Positions 53,661-64,000 of a DNA stretch of 64,000 nt are shown piece after piece. The position numbers and the translations under genes are program-made. Within the stretch, counting starts at the first letter, position 1. Each line of letters opens with the position of its first letter. The stretch spans positions 91,218,721 through 91,282,720 of the forward strand of contig CM043956.1 in NCBI GenBank assembly GCA_014529385.2, read 5' to 3'. Origin of the DNA: Adiantum capillus-veneris (taxonomy: Eukaryota; Streptophyta; Polypodiopsida; Polypodiales; Pteridaceae). Below the pieces are notes generated by a model. The model saw only the letters and a program-made list of their open reading frames with translations. It had not been told where the DNA came from and searched no databases.

Positions 53661-54265
53661 ATGTTTGTTACAAAAAGTCAGATGGGCAGCCCAGGGTTGA
53701 GATGGCCGAGCGTCCGGTGCTAGTACTGTGACCTGTCCGATGCTAGTACGGTATGGGATGGACTAAACCAAAGCTAGTACGACACAAATGATGAAAGAAA
53801 ACGAGAGTCTAGAAAAGAGCTTAGCATCAATGGAATCTTTGCAGGACCTTAGGCTTGAACTTTGGCCCCATGCCTTTCAGCCTTGGCCCATGGACCATGA
53901 GGCAATAGTGGCCTAATGGACCCCATTTAGCTCAAAACAAAAATTGTCAGTCAGCGATCAAACTGACTGGTTGCCTAACCTTAGTTTGGACGTCCATACA
54001 GAACTGGACGGGTTGGACGTAGGAATCCGTACGCCGTGGGACAAGGACAACCCTGTCTTTGGCCATGTGCTCCAAAACAATGTAGCCTTGTGTTCACTCT
54101 GCAACCTGTACATTTGATTTTGAACATTCTCAAAACTCTCTTGGTTTCAGATAGATTGGCAACTTGATTTTGCTTTACATCAGTAAGTTATTTATCATGT
54201 TGGAGATGAATTTATTCCATTTGGGTGTGCTTGACTGTTCTGTGTAGGGGGGTGTCTGCAGGAAA
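53661..54265. promoter_or_regulatory. upstream region of the EF-hand gene
   Basis: No ORF with a recognised domain. It should contain the promoter and 5' untranslated region of the gene that starts at 54266. A TGTCTGCAG|G splice-acceptor-like sequence ends at 54261, so a 5' untranslated exon may lie further upstream. No convincing TATA box was chosen. Confidence 0.4.
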
Positions 54266-55586
54266 ATGATGAAAATGGTTTCAAGATCTGTAAAGCAACC
54301 AAAATTGAATACGCCTTCCTCTATTGAGGCAAGAATGGTAAATGCGATGAGGGAAAGAGGGGCAGCGGGGAAAAGCCCCATTAAAGCATTCAACAGCATT
54401 ATCATGAAGTTTCCAAAGATCGATGCTTGTTTTGAGAAAGTTAGAGTCACATTTCGGAAGTTTGGTATGCTCACTCTTGGCATTATGTGATTTCCAAGTA
54501 CTTTGAAATTGAGGCAGCCATATCGCAATTAAACTTTAATATTAAGGTATTGTGGATTATATTAAGCTTGATCATTATGATTGACCAGCTTAATATAATC
54601 ACAATATAATATAATTGTAGTGAATTATAATTATTTCATTAAATTTAGCTATTATGGATTATATTACGCTCAATCACTTCATGTTTCTTATAAATGAAAA
54701 TCCAAACATCTTCCAAAAATTCATCAATCACCATTATTGCAATCTCGTGATGTTTTGTGTCTTCACGTGCACGCCCATGTGTGCAGACAAGGATGGTAGT
54801 GGAACCATTGACCTGGAGGAACTAAAGGAGTGTTTCAGGCAGCTCAGAGTTTCTTTCACCGACGAGGAAGTCAAGGCATTTCATCAGGAGAGCGACATGG
54901 ATTCAAGCAAGGGAGTGGACTTCAAGGAGTTCATTGTTGTACTGGCCCTTGTTTATCTCTTAGGAAAGTCCAATGTGGGGCCTTCCGTATCCTTGCTGAT
55001 ACATTCGTTATGCTTTAGTTTTTGAATGAATGCATACCTCCCCTGCATTGTGGCCACATACGTTAGTGCACCCAACCACATGAATATCACGCGTGTGGAA
55101 GCACGCACGTACACATGCCCATTTGCACACTTATGCTTGCATGTGCATGCGGATGCGTGCACACACACACACACACTTGTGGATTCCTTGACAAATCCGG
55201 CTGTTAGAAATCAAGAATTGGCTTGCCAGAACTAGAAGCTACCTTTGATACTATTGTGGATGCTTACCTCTTCTTTGACAAGGATGGAGACGGTTATGTC
55301 AGCAAAGCAGAGATCATTGCTGCTACCAGTGAATTTTCTGGAAAGAGGAGCAATGATCAGATAGGGATCAAGAGATTCGGTTTGAGACTTATTTTCTTGT
55401 CCCTTCTTCAAAACATTTCACATTTTTACCATAATGTCTTTTAAGTTAATACTATCCATATCCAACACATTGAATGCAGAGGAGATGGATTGGGACAAAG
55501 ATGGCTTGATAACTTTCAAAGAGTTTCTGTTCGCTTTCACTAATTGGGTTGGTGTCAAGGATGACGAGGAGGACGAAGATGAGTGA
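54266..55586 (+). CDS. calmodulin-like EF-hand calcium-binding protein, CML21/CML22 type (four exons)
   Basis: A calcium sensor with four EF-hands. Predicted exons: 54266-54464, 54787-54974, 55208-55379 and 55480-55586, about 221 residues; Arabidopsis CML21 is slightly longer. GT/AG borders are GTATGC, GTGCAG, GTTAG, GTTTGA and ATGCAG, and reading phase is kept across all. The N-terminus has SPIKAFNSIIMKFPKID, typical of this subgroup. EF loops: DKDGSGTIDLEE (split by intron 1 after its first base), DMDSSKGVDFKE (Lys replaces the usual Gly at position 6), DKDGDGYVSKAE and DWDKDGLITFKE. The C-terminus is acidic. The start is the first ATG of the exon with this N-terminus. The exon 2 donor (after 54974) is the least certain: that junction gives a slightly shorter linker than expected. 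No frameshift or stop interrupts it, so it is probably functional, in the cytosol or nucleus. Confidence 0.85.
54549..54605. other. hairpin in intron 1 of the EF-hand gene
   Basis: GATTATATTAAGCT (54555-54568) and AGCTTAATATAATC (54587-54600) are perfect 14-bp inverted arms around an 18-base loop, extending to about 20 bp with one gap. Confidence 0.7.
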
Positions 55587-57960
55587 TTACCTCCGTCAAA
55601 AGGTGACACCAAGGTAATCCCCGTGTTAATTGTACATTTTGCTCTTTCAACAGATTCACAAATTGAGCTCCATTCAAGATTTCTTGGATGGAGTCATCTG
55701 TCCTCGTATCAAAGTTGTCATACGTAAACATAAAATCTCATTGGTATCCTCACTACCTATTAGGATATGCTTGTCTACATGAGAATCCTTTTTTCTGTAT
55801 ACGAACCTTATCCCTTCGTGTGTTGCACCCATCTGGTCTTTCACGACATCGACTCAAAAGCAAAATTTCTTCTCCACCACCATGGGAAGGTTACTTATTT
55901 TTAGTAACGTTTAATTTTTGTAAAGGATAAAATGAATTATTTTATCATAATCACATCATCGTATCTGGACAATTGGCTATAACTGCATTTTCCAAAAGCT
56001 AAGTACTCAACATGCTTGGCATTCACCTAAAAGAGGGCAATGTCACATTTTGTTAGTATTACGCTTAATGCTACAAAAGTAGAAAATTCATCTCTCAAGA
56101 ACTCGTCGATAATAAAAAACTAAGATGTAGTTTCTTCAAATCATAAAAAAAACGTGGATGAGGAGGCTCCCGCTGGCAAGAAAACAAGTGGGAGGTACCA
56201 CAATGGCATTGCGTGTAATGTACCCTTCCATCCACTTTTGGTCTCCATCATCACCTATTGCGATAGTGCAAAATAAACTGGTCCTCCATCTCATGGATAA
56301 GGATAAAACCTAAACCTTTGGAACATTGGATGTTGCAAATTGTACTGGGGAAAAAAATGATCAGGTACCTTTGAAGATCATGAGGAGTCTCCATTATCTC
56401 TATGATCCAACAGCGAAATGGACAAACTATCATGGGGCTGCTCACTACAATGTGCTAGCAACATGTCTATGATACACTACAGTCGGGCTACTATTGATCT
56501 GCCTCTGAGTATGAGCTCCAACTAGCCAGGGTAGGCGTTAACCATTATCATTATATACAGCTCTTGCAACGCCAAGGAGAGATCCAAGCTTTGGGTGGAT
56601 CTTAGGGACTCCCCAATTGAGGGGGATGATGCTTTTAATATGGTTGAGTCTCGAAAAGACAAGACAAACCCATCTAGCCTCTTGACACGTTACTTTGCGC
56701 CGTTGGCTTTGACTTGAGCTTGTAATATGTTGATGGCTATATCCTGTTGGCTCTACTCTTGGAATATTCATTTATCTAGATCAAAGTCTAAAGGGACCAC
56801 CAGAGGAAAGCCTATGGCAATAAGAATGAAGGCTATATAGCCAAAGAAAGTGACCTTTGACCTTTGAAACTCACGTCCTTTCTTTCCTGTTCCTGTGGTA
56901 TATAGTGTTGAGGCTATTCCACCTTATAAGGTCCTTCAGTCCATAATTATTGACCTTTTTCACATAGGGGGGACCCTACTTTGTCCCACTAGCTTGCTAT
57001 GCTCCAAGGACTATTCTGTTTTACAAGAGATGGGACACCATGCTTTCCCCCTCACATGTTGATTAAAGCTTATGCTTCTCTCATCTTAAATCATCCTTCA
57101 ATAATTAATTTAGAGAGCCCATGCCGTGAGCAACTTCCTCCCATTGGATTGAAGACAGAAATCGTGATCGATCCTTGTTTTTGGCAACTTGCTCTACAGG
57201 TCCCCTCGCCACAAGAACAAGTCAACTCCACAAATGGAATCAAATTTTTGAAGGATTTTCCTACTATGAACTCTAAAGGTAGCCGAGGAAAAGAGATCTC
57301 CATTGGGAACATTGCTTTTTTTTTTTAAGCCAACAAAATGGGGCTAGATCAACAAGTGATGAAATCAAGAGGCTTGTCATCCGGTCACATCGACATGATT
57401 GTGATGAACATATTGCCATAGTATGATGGTCAAGTAAGTGGGTAGAAGCGGTGCTTATATATTTGTGCTACATGCTACTAATTGCACTAGCCTATTATTA
57501 TTAGTGTCGAGGCCAAAACACTCCTCACACATGTGAAGACATCACATCCATGAGAAGATGACTAATCGCCAATGTATTCTCTTCCATACAAATGATAAAT
57601 ATAAACAAGCATTAGATGTTGATTCTTGTGTGTATCAAATAATAGGTAGAAGTGGTGAACTTAAAGTAATAATGTGAAGAATGACAACAATGTTTGTGCA
57701 CTAGTAGGACATTCTTGCAAAATCTACTTTTTCCTTGTAATTTTAGTTAGGCCAAAAAGGAAACACAACACTATGGCCATGCTCTTTAGGTAGGCCAAAT
57801 AAAGTAATCTAACAATTGAATGAGGAGAGTGCACCATCAATGAAGAGAAAAAATATTTGAAGCTATGACAATCAAAGCTGTTCTCTTGACCATGAGCATA
57901 ATCTTTTCCATTCGCTCATGCCAACAGAGGGTGAGCACTAGATGAACTCATGTGAGCCTA
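55587..57960. other. 3' flank of the EF-hand gene and intergenic DNA, no further gene seen
   Basis: The 3' untranslated region presumably lies just after 55586. Beyond that there are only short frames without domains (for example 56999-57328). No RNA gene is recognised. Confidence 0.4.
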
Positions 57961-57977
57961 TTTATAAATTTATAAAG

Positions 57978-57978
<1 letters not shown>

Positions 57979-58033
<55 letters not shown>
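57979..58033. repeat. (GA)n microsatellite, about 27 units
   Basis: Uninterrupted GA run of about 55 bp in AT-rich intergenic DNA. Confidence 0.97.
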
Positions 58034-58035
<2 letters not shown>

Positions 58036-61000
58036 TATAAAGTAAAAGTCACTATTAGCTTTATTCGTGTGCATCTGATGTCTATCATTGCTCGATCTTG
58101 AGAGATAAACCAATAGTTTAAGTTGCTTTCCACTTGTCATCCATACAACGTTGATGCACCATTAATAGATACCATTACATACCTCTCCTTTGGGAAAGAA
58201 AATGTCCTTAGTTGCTGTGTTATAATCTTGCAAGTCACAACTTGTCCAAAACACTAGCTAAACTGACAATAAAAAACACAATCTTACAAAATAATATTTT
58301 ACAAAGCTAAAAAAATTTACTCGCTTATGCGTTTAGTCATCCACATACTACATATTCTAGTGTCCCATCCCACTAGAGTAAGAAGTATGTGTCATATCCT
58401 GATGTATCAGAATATCATTGGTTATAATCATCGTTCAATAACCAAGATCCATCAGTAACAAGTCAAAATCCATAAACAGTGTCATCATCATATCTCATCA
58501 CATCATCATAAAGAAAATCCAAATCTATGATTTTTTGATTGATATTTCATAAGTTGACGAATTGACACCAATTGGGCATGATGCTTAAATGGACATATTT
58601 GTATTGAGATTGTGATGTCTAAATTACATCAAAGTCATGTGTACTTTTTGCCTAAATTGATAAATCTACATTGTAAAGTTGGCGTCTCTTAAATTGGCAA
58701 ATCAACACCAAGATGAAAACTGTGCACTACCTAAACGGACAAATCTGTGTAGATGTGACCAATTGACTAGGCATGGAATAATCTATCTTATAATTTCTAT
58801 TGATTACATTTTAAAAACGAATAGAGTTTACTATGTAAAAACTCATGACTATAGTAGCTAGCACTCCAAAGTCCTTGCTTATTTGATTGGCTTTGTAAAA
58901 AAAAAGAAGAATATATGTTGTATGTCCACTATTATATGTAAAGTTGTCGAAAAAAAATCTGGATTTTGGTCAAACATTGATAATGCCATCATACTTGACC
59001 TTTTTCTATGAAAAAGATCATAAGAGTAAAAAATTAGCGTAAAATTTTACTATTAGCAAATATCATAGTGCACATTTTTAATCGTGATGCCGATGGAGTT
59101 GTATTGCAAGCTACTTGTGAGTCTCATTGTCTTTGATTGGATGTGCTTGACTTCATTATTAAAAGAATCTATAGATTCTATAAGATCATTGTGTATGACA
59201 ATGCTAGAAAATGCTAGATACAACTATAATTGTGTTCAACTGTAATTTCCTAAAAAGAGCTATGCTTCAACCACATTTCTAATTATATAGCTCTTAAAAC
59301 ATGCCCGACCAACATTGGTCACTACCTAACATAGTAAACAAGATCATCTTTTAATGTTTGATAAAGATTTTCTTGGGTTAGGTGTATCAAATGAGAAAGC
59401 GTTTTTAACTAAAGGAAACATTTTGAGTATATTGTATAAACAAGCGAGTGAAACAATAACAAAATTTCTTGTATATACAAAAGGACCCGGTTTTCCTCTT
59501 TTGACTGTGTCTTAAGTAGACTAAGGAGGCTCTATGGAATGCAAAATGATGAACTCATCACATTATTTCCCTTTGAATTTAAACACCTTGAATTAGAATG
59601 TTACTTATCCTTCATTCTATTAAATCTTTAAATTTATTTAGCAATAAATATAGCCTAAATAAAGAGCTAAGAAGGCTTTTGTAAGCATCATTATTTTCCT
59701 TCCAAAAAGGATGTCCAAAACAACCTGCATCTATTCTATCGCACTTGTTTGAAGTGTGAAGGAGCTCAAACCACAAGAATTGTCTTGCTAATGGCCAAAG
59801 AATTTGGGCTTCATCTTGCTTTCATGCCAATATTCACAACTTGTGAATCATGGTGTCTATTAGGATTCAACTCTATTTACACGTCACAATGTGATTTTCT
59901 CTTCAATTTTTTGGTTCTTGCTTACTCTTATAGAAAGAAGAGCTACTTTTGGAAGTTTAGAGGTAGTTTAAAGCTCACATGTGAAAATAAAATTGACATG
60001 ATTGATCCTCAATTCCTTTTCAACTAAATATTGAAGTCATTTTAAGTCCATTTTAGATTTGAGAAAGGCCGCATTTTCCTTCCAAAAGCAAGGTAGGGGT
60101 TTTGTGTCACAAAAAATTATATTAATGATTGACATATTCAGAAAGAGGGTGTCAAAAGAATATGGCCCTTAACGCACGCTCTTTCAATGCCTTTACTCTA
60201 CTGATTCTGAACTCTTGAAATCTCACCAACATTGAAGCACCGTGCTAGTTTATTGTTAGTGTTTTTGTGGTCTTGAAATTTTGTTAGCTCTCTTGCTTGA
60301 TTTGTTACTGCTTGCCAAGTGTTTAGGTTCTTTGCAACTGTTTCTAGGGATGATGGTTCATGATCCATCATTTTTGATGTTTTACATCTAGCTTCGTACT
60401 ATACATTCCCCATGCTATGTGGGTCATTTTGGCACTAAATTTCCCTGAATTGGGATTTTAGGCCAATTGTTGGTTTGGTTTCTAACTAATTAGTACCACT
60501 CACATCTGTAGTTTTTGCCTTGAACATATGCATTCATAAAATAACTCTTATGGCATGTCATACAACATCAGTTGATGTATCTACTGACCCCTTTTCTTGT
60601 TGTCATTGTGTGCAGGTACATAGATCATAATCCATGTACCATTAATGAGCTTTGCTAGATTTAATGATACCATCTCCTGGGAAACCTTGATTTGAGCTTG
60701 TGATGTCAATCTTATGTGATTTGGAGCCCTAAAAGCTCTTCATGCAATATAATAAAAAAGTTTTTAAATTGACCCATCTTGTGATTTGTGGTGATCTATA
60801 GGTCACAATTGGTGAAAATTAGCAAATAGGTGCAAATACTTTGATGATGAAAAGTTTCTCTCTTGTAAGAAAAGGTTCAATGCCGCGGTATTGAATAAGC
60901 TAATCAAAATTGAATTTTTTATGTTTGAGGTTGTCCATTTGTTGGTAGTCCTTATGAGAAATTTGTAGTTTTCGATCTCTCTAGGGAGTCTGCATGGCCA

Positions 61001-61195
61001 GGAGGTCTCTAAAATGCACTTGACATTATTTTCCTTTTCATATATTTCCCATTCTTTTTGAGGGATCACTATTGCTAACTTTGAACCCTAGGTTTAGTCT
61101 TGGCAAAGCATAGCTAGAACATGTATATCTTAAATCAAATTCTTTTTTCCATTGAGCATTGGTATAAAGCACCTTATTGTTATTGTATAGTGTAG
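58034..61195. other. AT-rich intergenic DNA, no gene recognised
   Basis: Frames are short and of unremarkable composition; the longest (59749-60027) has no domain I recognise. No LTR or terminal inverted repeats could be paired. Confidence 0.4.
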
Positions 61196-61201
61196 AAGAA
61201 T

Positions 61202-61886
61202 ATGTACAAGAGGTTAGTGATGATCAATGTTTTTATACTAGAGTCTAAATCTTATATGTACGCAATCATTGCCAAATCTCTCTACGCTCTTATCAAAAAA
61301 TTTGAGTGGACCAACGAATGTGAAGAAGCTTTTCAATTATTGAAGCATAGATTGATTCTTGATTCAATTCTAAAAGCTGCTGATTGGAGGAAGATCTTCC
61401 ATGTCCATGTCCATGTCGATGCATCAACTTATGCAATTGGATGCATTTTAGCGGAACCTAGAGAAAATAATATGGACTTTTCCATCTGTTACTCGAACAG
61501 ATAACCTAATAGTGAAAAATAAAATTACACAACCACTTAGAGAGAAGGATTGGGAATGGTCTATGCTATGAAAAAGTTCAAACACTACCTTCTCGTGAAC
61601 AAGTTTGTGTTCTTTGTGGATTATCAGGCACTATTATACTTGGTGAGAAAACTCTGCAATACATGATGCATTGTTTGATAGTTTGTTATATTGTTTTGAG
61701 TTTGATTTAATTGTAGTAGTTAAAAAAGGAACAACACACCAAAGGACTGACCATTTGTCTAGATTGACTCATGGAGAAGTACCTAGGGGAGTTGATGACC
61801 TGTCAGATTCTTATCTATTCAACATTGAGATGGTGCAAAGGTGGATCAAACATGTCAAACCTTTGCTCACCCTTGGTTCACTATAG
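61202..61886 (+). pseudogene. Ty3/gypsy RT end and RNase H, decayed
   Basis: The first frame reads FEWTNECEEAFQLLKHRLI and then 'FHVHVHVDASTYAIGCILAE', the RT connection and the start of RNase H with its first catalytic aspartate. After stops near 61501 it continues with 'KKFKHYLLVNKFVFFVDYQA' and, from 61671, the end 'TDHLSRLTHGEVPRGVDDL'. This ADHLSR-type end followed by GVDD is typical of one group of plant gypsy elements. At least two stops and frame changes are present. Confidence 0.8.
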
Positions 61887-62149
61887 ATTGAAAGGCAATC
61901 ATCAATTATTGAACAAACTTGAACACTAGTGCTAATAGTTGGAAGGCTATACAAGCAAGGGATTGACGATATTATTGAGACTATGTATAGAGAAAACCAA
62001 GAGAAACGTGTACTTGAGCCAAGCTCACGAACAAAACATTTCAAAAATTGATGAGACTGGGTGTATACTAGCTTGGAAAAGTGCAAACATTTCAAAAATT
62101 GATGAGAACGGGTGTATACTAGCCTAGAATGCAGAAGAGTGTTCATGAT

Positions 62150-63330
62150 TACATTAGTTTATGCAACATTTGTGCAAATCAGACACTTGTAGAACACGCA
62201 ACATTGTTTAGAGTAGCAATTGCATCTCAGTGGAGCTTGTACATTGTACCTGACCAAAGAGATCCTACCATAAGGGTTGAATAGATTGATACTGAAATCC
62301 ATTTAAACCAAAGCATAAAGTTATGTTTTGATTGGGGATCACCTCTACATAAGAGAATGTGCTCCACAAAAGACGAATACATTCTGAATCTTGAGCAACC
62401 TCATGTTGGTGGACAAGGAGGCATACATTTTTTTGCAAATAAAACCACGAAAGCGATTCTTGTTGCAGGAATTTGGTGGCCAATCTTGTTCTTGGATGCT
62501 GAAGCGTATGAAGAGATGTGATGAACGTCGATGAATGAAAGCACCTATGAAGAGAGACAAAATTCCCTTAAGACCATTGATGCGGCAAGAGCTTTTGCCA
62601 AATGAGGCATACACTTTGTACATACCATATCACCTCCCGCATATCTAATATATCATTGTGGCCATAGACTATCTAACCAAATGGGTTGAAGCCAAAGCAA
62701 CATAGAAAAATGGTGCAAAATTGACAAGAACTTCTTGTATGAGAACATCTTTACAAGATATGGGCAACCAATTGAAATAGTTAGCGACAGAGGGACTCAA
62801 TTCCTGAATGAAGTGATTGAAGTCTTGCTGGATGAATTCATGGCAATTCATTGCAAATCAGCACCATATCATCCTCAAGCTAATGGAAAAGTGGAGAGCA
62901 TGAATAAAATCCTATGCATGGTGCTCACAAAAATAGTGAATAAATCAAGAGTAGATTGGGACCAAATGCTACATTCATCTCTTTGGGCATACTGGGTTGC
63001 TTACAAAATAATAATTAGAATGACACATTTTAATATGGTGTTTGGGCCTAACGCCATACTGACCATGGAATTCCAATACTTCTCGTAGCCAAGAACTTAG
63101 TGGAGAGGCCATGAGCTATTAGAAAGGGTGAATGAGCTAGAGAAGCTAGACAAAGTTTGCTTAAGAGCCGTCACAGACATCTATGCACAAAAAGGAAGCA
63201 TGAAGGATTTCCATGATCAACATGTGATCAACAAGGAATTCAGAAAGGGTGACTATGTATTAGTCTATACCTTAATAAAACACTTCAAAAAGTTAAAAAA
63301 AACAAGGAAATGGCCCATTCATCATTAGAG
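62150..63330 (+). pseudogene. Ty3/gypsy integrase, decayed
   Basis: Zinc-binding remnants lie near 62400-62540. The core at 62735-63088 has 'FTRYGQPIEIVSDRGTQF' (second catalytic Asp) and 'SAPYHPQANGKVESMNKIL' (Glu). The C-terminal piece at 63128-63328 has 'FRKGDYVLVYT'. The first aspartate region near 62650 reads AIDYLTKWVEAKA in a broken frame. Stops separate the pieces. Confidence 0.8.
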
Positions 63331-63599
63331 ACATATCATCAAGTGGCACCATAAAACTTGAAACATTAGAGGGAGAAGAGATGTCCAATTGGATGAGTGG
63401 CTGCAAGTTGAAGAAATATTATCTACCACTAACCATAGAAATGTTGGGAAAGATACACCATGTAGCAGAAAGGAGGAAATAAGCCAAAGCTAATCAGGCA
63501 CGGGCTTAGGAGGAAGCAAAATTGTAGATCTTAAAGCGCAAGCAATGACAAAACAATGTCCAAATTCAACAACCAACAACACCACCTCCTCTTATAGAA

Positions 63600-63990
63600 G
63601 CCATTTAGACAGAGACGAATTGGCTTGGAGGTATGGATGTAAGAATTTGTATACATCTGGTAGACGGATCAACAAAGCAAGCTCTTGTAGAGACTGGAGC
63701 TAGAGCCAATGCCATGAAGCTTTCTACATTCATGAAGATGTTAAGATGTGCAATTGACGACCAATCAGATTGAGCTCAAAGCTGCAAACCAAGGGATGAT
63801 GGTTAGTCTAGGTCAAGTAAATTTTATTTTACAATCAACATCGACAGTCATCAATGCCCACACCAATTTCATGTCATAGTGGAGACACATCTTAATGAAG
63901 CAATCATCCTAGGTGTGCCCTAGATGCAAATTTACAAAAGAAATTCCAGATTAGCAAGATGATACTTTATGATTTACACTTAAAGAAACC
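63600..63990 (+). pseudogene. aspartic-protease-like segment downstream of integrase
   Basis: The plus strand reads QALVETGARANAMKLSTFMK near 63675, which has the form ALVDTGASxNAM with Glu in place of the catalytic Asp. A later EAIILGVP near 63900 matches the conserved LGxP end. Stops interrupt it. A protease normally precedes RT, so this probably begins a second element whose RT lies beyond the window. Confidence 0.55.
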
Positions 63991-64000
63991 TGGTATGTCA

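Noticed and set aside
56999-57328. 109-codon ORF downstream of the EF-hand gene
   Set aside because: Ends in a poly-T-derived Phe run and shows no domain; opposite strand is also open.
59749-60027. 92-codon ORF as a candidate small gene
   Set aside because: No recognisable motif, no sign of splicing partners, and AT-rich intergenic context; length is compatible with chance.

Overview
This window looks like nuclear DNA from a seed plant or other vascular plant with a large, repeat-rich genome. About nine tenths of what can be classified is LTR-retrotransposon sequence: Ty1/copia and several Ty3/gypsy lineages, with tRNA-iMet-type or tRNA-Asp-type primer sites. There are also dinucleotide microsatellites, one hAT-like miniature element and one spliced host gene. 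Nothing bacterial, viral or organellar was seen, and the species cannot be named from the sequence.

Layout. 1-2900 is a decayed copia element (gag, protease, integrase; no reverse transcriptase). 2990-10040 holds a degenerate ~300-bp tandem repeat, then a gypsy-like element with an extra ORF upstream of gag, then a non-coding block with palindromic motifs. 10040-13000 is GC-richer LTR-like DNA without a credible gene. 13000-16660 is a second gypsy element (LTR promoter, gag, zinc knuckles, protease, start of RT), cut by a 927-bp LTR at 16661-17587. 17590-20110 is the leader and Asp-type primer site of a minus-strand element. 20225-20400 is the extreme 3' end of a copia element. 22780-24040 is a decayed gypsy integrase.

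26468-53660 is a nest of related minus- and plus-strand elements, called families B, C and D here. C (34034-40343, minus strand) is a decayed chromodomain gypsy element with every domain recognisable but broken. D is represented by LTRs at 26468, 46053 (solo, with target duplication), 49139 and 51740. B is a non-autonomous family present as two nearly complete copies (28719-32911 and 40992-45902). It has 1.13-1.16-kb LTRs and no pol, and codes for a small coiled-coil protein with an acidic Asp/His repeat tail plus a second frame overlapping its end by ATGA. The second B copy sits in a C gag with a perfect 5-bp duplication. Its right LTR carries a 559-bp hAT-like element with 8-bp duplications and G-quadruplex-prone arms, so three insertion layers can be read directly.

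54266-55586 is the one convincing host gene: a four-exon, four-EF-hand calmodulin-like protein resembling Arabidopsis CML21/CML22. 55590-61200 is AT-rich intergenic DNA with no gene recognised. 61200-63990 is another decayed gypsy pol (RNase H, integrase), followed unusually by a protease-like segment.

The most interesting items are family B, the G-rich hAT-like element, a conserved hairpin beside the polypurine tract in families C and D, a ~45-bp core shared by otherwise different LTRs, and an AAAATTGCAATTTT-centred palindrome recurring ten times in three separate blocks.
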